From CAVRZY01 sp963725415 (GTDB taxonomy: Bacteria; Acidobacteriota; Terriglobia; Bryobacterales; Bryobacteraceae), in assembly GCA_963725415.1 (NCBI GenBank), contig CAVRZY010000281.1:1-15904 (forward strand): 15,904 bases of DNA, read 5' to 3'. Position 1 is the stretch's first letter; each line of letters opens with the position of its first letter. The notes under the pieces were generated by a model. The model searched no databases, was not told the origin of the DNA, and worked only from the letters and a program-made list of their open reading frames with translations. This document shows, piece after piece, positions 14,177 to 15,904 of this stretch. Made by a program: the position numbers and the translations under genes.

Positions 14177-14721
14177 GCTTGGCACCACCGGGGTTCGATT
14201 ACATTCCGGAGCAGGTGCTGGGCTTGCTTGCTATCCCGCCCTCCGCGCGCGATCAGATCCAGGTAGGCCTGGAGGTTGGAGACGACGGGGACCGCGCCCT
14301 GCATCTGCGCGTACATGAAGACCCCGATGTCGTAGGGAGAAACGATTCTCAGCTCGGGGGCCAGTCCAACTTCATTCTCCAGGGATCGCAGCTTGGCGGC
14401 AGCGCCCGGCTCAGCGAAGATCTCGATTGCATCCAGGTCCACAAAGGGAGCTGTGGCTGCCGCCGCTGCCGCCCCGGTGAAGGCGAACCCACCGTTCCCG
14501 ATGAGCAGTCTCAAGCCCTTGGTGACGGCCTGCAACTCTCGACCGAAAGGGTTTGGGCACTTGAAGGACCGGCGAAGATACCACCGGTACCGTTCCTTGT
14601 ACTTTTCAGCCCAGCGCAGAAGGCCCCGCCGGGGTTCGGGTACCAGGATCTTCAGCGAAGTGTCGGTGGCCTCGGCAATTTTTTCTATCAGTTTGTCGAG
14701 CTTGTCGTCTTCCACCACCAC
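14173..14721 (-). CDS. AbiEi-type antitoxin C-terminal part, joined in frame to PilB N-terminal sequence
   Basis: Downstream of about 14,650 (minus-strand reading) the frame encodes roughly 159 residues typical of the AbiEi antitoxin C-terminal region: LLRWAEKYKERY, GFAFTGAAAAAA, IVSPYDIGVFMY, and VVSNLQAYLDLIARGGRDSKQ. The last segment corresponds to the VSP-QLYLDL-GRG hallmark. It ends with an ATGA overlap to the toxin gene, so it is the right partner. What should be its N-terminal winged-helix and linker is missing. Instead the same open frame continues into PilB residues (EDDKLDKLIEKIAEATDTSLK). The first in-frame ATG (14719-14721) lies inside the PilB part, so the true start of the antitoxin is not in this window. 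This is either a chimeric assembly join or a real gene fusion; I favour the former. Confidence 0.7.
   Translation of the reverse strand: MVVEDDKLDKLIEKIAEATDTSLKILVPEPRRGLLRWAEKYKERYRWYLRRSFKCPNPFGRELQAVTKGLRLLIGNGGFAFTGAAAAAATAPFVDLDAIEIFAEPGAAAKLRSLENEVGLAPELRIVSPYDIGVFMYAQMQGAVPVVSNLQAYLDLIARGGRDSKQAQHLLRNVIEPRWCQA
14639..14652. other. Inferred junction between antitoxin and pilB sequence
   Basis: Protein similarity to PilB ends at about the codon pair L-K (14650-14655), and AbiEi-like sequence is recognisable from about the P-E-P codons. The switch is therefore within roughly 14,639-14,652. A GATC (14647-14650) and a GGTACC (14639-14644) both fall in this stretch. The exact base cannot be fixed without homologues of each parent. 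Confidence 0.55.
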
Positions 14722-15113
14722 CGGTTCAACAGTGAGGCTGGTTTTGAAACGGACGTCATCCAGGGCGCGCAGGTTGGCCGGGTCGGAGGTGGCGATGAAC
14801 AGGCGGTTGCCGCGTTTTTGCAGGGCCAGGACGCGCCGGCTTCTGATCAGTTTGCGTCGAGCACGTCATTGGGCAGGTGATCCACATCGATGGCGGCCAG
14901 ATCCAGCAGGGGGAAGCCGAATGTCCGCGCGGCGAATTCCGCAACTTCCAGGGAGCTCATTTTCTTGCTTTGCACCAATTGGGCGATAAAGCCGATTTCG
15001 TTGATGGCGGCCTGGGACTGAATGGCTTCGGCATCGGCCTCCTGCAGGAGGCCGTTTTGTACCAGTGCGTTGGCCAGTCCGCTAAGCTTGGTCGAAGTCG
15101 TTGCAGATGCCAT
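14653..15113 (-). pseudogene. pilB: pilB 5' part (type IV pilus assembly ATPase, MshEN/T2SSE N-terminal domain), frameshifted and truncated
   Basis: From an ATG at 15111-15113 the frame encodes a typical PilB N-terminal domain (MASATTSTKLSGLANALVQN, then FAARTFGFPLLDLAAIDVD near 62-80). It stops after 88 residues at 14,847. The expected continuation (LIRSRRVLALQKRGNRLF, then IATSDPANLRALDDVRFK) is present in a neighbouring frame beginning at 14,850. One extra A in the AAA run (plus-strand ttt, 14851-14853) would restore A-K-L-I. PilB-like similarity ends near 14,650, so the ATPase core with Walker motifs is absent. PilB powers pilus extension from the cytosolic face of the inner membrane. The sequence style, and the corC gene upstream, are what I would expect in betaproteobacteria; that is recalled synteny, not checked. 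Confidence 0.8.
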
Positions 15114-15152
15114 CAGGGATTGCCCGGATTACATGGGATTGAAAACAGCCCA

Positions 15153-15181
15153 ATAATGCACTTGGCAAATTTTTTTGTAAA
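15153..15181 (-). promoter_or_regulatory. Sigma70-type promoter for pilB
   Basis: In the 80-bp corC-pilB gap the minus strand has TTTACA (15176-15181) and CATTAT (15153-15158) separated by 17 bases, within a clearly AT-rich stretch including a run of seven T on the plus strand. The leader to the pilB ATG would be about 35 nt. There is no strong Shine-Dalgarno before that ATG. Confidence 0.5.
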
Positions 15182-15193
15182 GGCGGCGGAATC

Positions 15194-15904
15194 TTATTCC
15201 GGGGCGGGTGAGAGCGGGAAAATACGCACGACTTTGACGACGCGATCCTGAGTTTTGACGATTTCCAGCGTATGGCCGTCGATTTTGAAGCTGGTGCCGG
15301 CTTCCGGGATGTCCTCGAAATGTTCGAGAACCAGGCCGTTCAGGGTTTTCGGGCCATCCAGCGGGAAGTTCGAGCTTGAGTTTGCGGTTCAGGTCGCGCA
15401 GCGAGCAACCGCCGTCGACCAGCCAGCTGCCGTCGTCCTGCGGGTAAATGCCGCCATGGGCAGTGGGGCGTGAGGCGAATTCGCCGACGATTTCTTCCAG
15501 AATGTCCTCCAGGCTCACCAGCCCGAGCAATTCGCCATACTCGTCCACCACCAGGCCGATATGGTGGCGATTTTCCTGGAAGTGTTGCAGCTGGGAAAAC
15601 AGCGAGGTTCCGGCCGGGATGAAATAAGGTTCGCGGACGATTTCCTGCAGCATTTCGGTATTGATTTCGTTGTTGCGAACCTGGTGCAGGACATGGCGGA
15701 TATGGATCACGCCGACGATATTGTCCAGCCTGCCGCGGTAGACCGGCAGCCGGGTGTGGTGGCTGGTGGCGAGCTGTTCGCGGATTATGTCTTCGGGCGC
15801 GTCGAGGTCGATCGCTTCGATCTGGTTGCGCGGGATCATGATGTCGTCGACACCGATGTTTTCCAGCTCGAACAGGTTGAGGAAAATGCTCTGGTGCTTG
15901 GGCG
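15194..15904 (-). CDS. HlyC/CorC family protein (CBS pair and C-terminal CorC domain), 5'-truncated by window edge, with one frameshift
   Basis: The frame is open to the right edge and begins mid-protein with HQSIFLNLFELENIGVDDIM. A CBS-domain pair follows (TRLPVYRGRLDNIVGVIHIR; HHIGLVVDEYGELLGLVS), then LEDILEEIVGEF. The N-terminal DUF21 membrane domain is outside the window. Near 15,365 the frame breaks: removing one base from the CCC run (plus-strand ggg, 15363-15365) restores LPLDGPKTLNGLV and a normal CorC_HlyC C-terminal domain (VLEHFEDIPEAGTSFKIDGH) ending at TAA 15194-15196. Uncorrected, the frame runs to 15,129 with nonsense residues. Family members are membrane proteins implicated in Mg2+/Co2+ handling. 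The single-base homopolymer insertion looks more like a sequencing error than a decayed gene, since the rest is intact. Confidence 0.85.

Noticed and set aside
1..15904. CRISPR arrays, tRNA/rRNA genes, insertion sequences
   Set aside because: I saw no regularly spaced direct repeats, no tRNA-like cloverleaf, no rRNA sequence and no transposase or terminal repeats when reading through the window; no computation was possible.

Overview
The window is about 15.9 kb of GC-rich bacterial DNA with densely packed, translationally coupled genes. Positions 1 to about 14,640 look like a soil or environmental Acidobacteriota genome (Solibacter/Bryobacter-like is my best guess). The reasons are Hanks-type kinases fused to formylglycine-generating-enzyme-like domains, VWA/FHA/PP2C signalling genes, secreted alpha/beta hydrolases, and paired Gfo/Idh and sugar-isomerase genes. 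This is judged from family content only; there is no rRNA or other marker gene. From about 14,650 to the right edge the content changes abruptly to a corC-like gene followed by the start of pilB, an order I associate with betaproteobacteria. Both genes at this end are broken by single-base homopolymer shifts. The simplest reading is a chimeric or low-quality contig end, although a real recombination junction cannot be excluded.

Layout, left to right. (a) 1-2632, minus strand: a promoter and three coupled genes, namely a membrane VWA-FHA protein, a PP2C protein phosphatase, and an FHA protein cut by the left edge. Together they form a phospho-signalling cassette. (b) 2763-9996, minus strand: five overlapping genes in transcription order, each overlapping the next by 4-8 bases. 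They encode a giant receptor-like Ser/Thr kinase whose predicted outer part carries a PEGA-like, an FGE-like and an alpha/beta-hydrolase domain; a DapA-family lyase; a secreted serine hydrolase; a group II PLP decarboxylase; and RidA. (c) 9997-10196: a divergent intergenic region with a perfect 8-bp inverted repeat on the kinase side and a weak promoter on the other. (d) 10197-12817, plus strand: a Gfo/Idh/MocA oxidoreductase, a sugar-phosphate isomerase-like TIM barrel and a DedA/VTT membrane protein. (e) 12812-14176, minus strand: a GNAT acetyltransferase behind an AbiEii-like nucleotidyltransferase toxin. (f) 14173-15904, minus strand: the C-terminal part of an AbiEi-type antitoxin, fused in frame to the N-terminal part of PilB, then the pilB promoter and a partial corC gene.

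How the parts may work together. Region (a) would read and erase Ser/Thr phosphorylation, linking a periplasmic VWA sensor to cytosolic FHA readers. Region (b) physically couples a kinase to enzymes of amino-acid or peptide-derived small-molecule metabolism: a secreted hydrolase to release substrate, a lyase and a decarboxylase to process it, and RidA to clear reactive enamine or imine by-products. This five-gene unit is the best candidate for an undescribed system. Region (c/d) looks like a sugar or cyclitol oxidation-isomerisation module. Region (e/f) is a type IV toxin-antitoxin (AbiE-like) locus whose antitoxin has lost its N-terminal part in this assembly.
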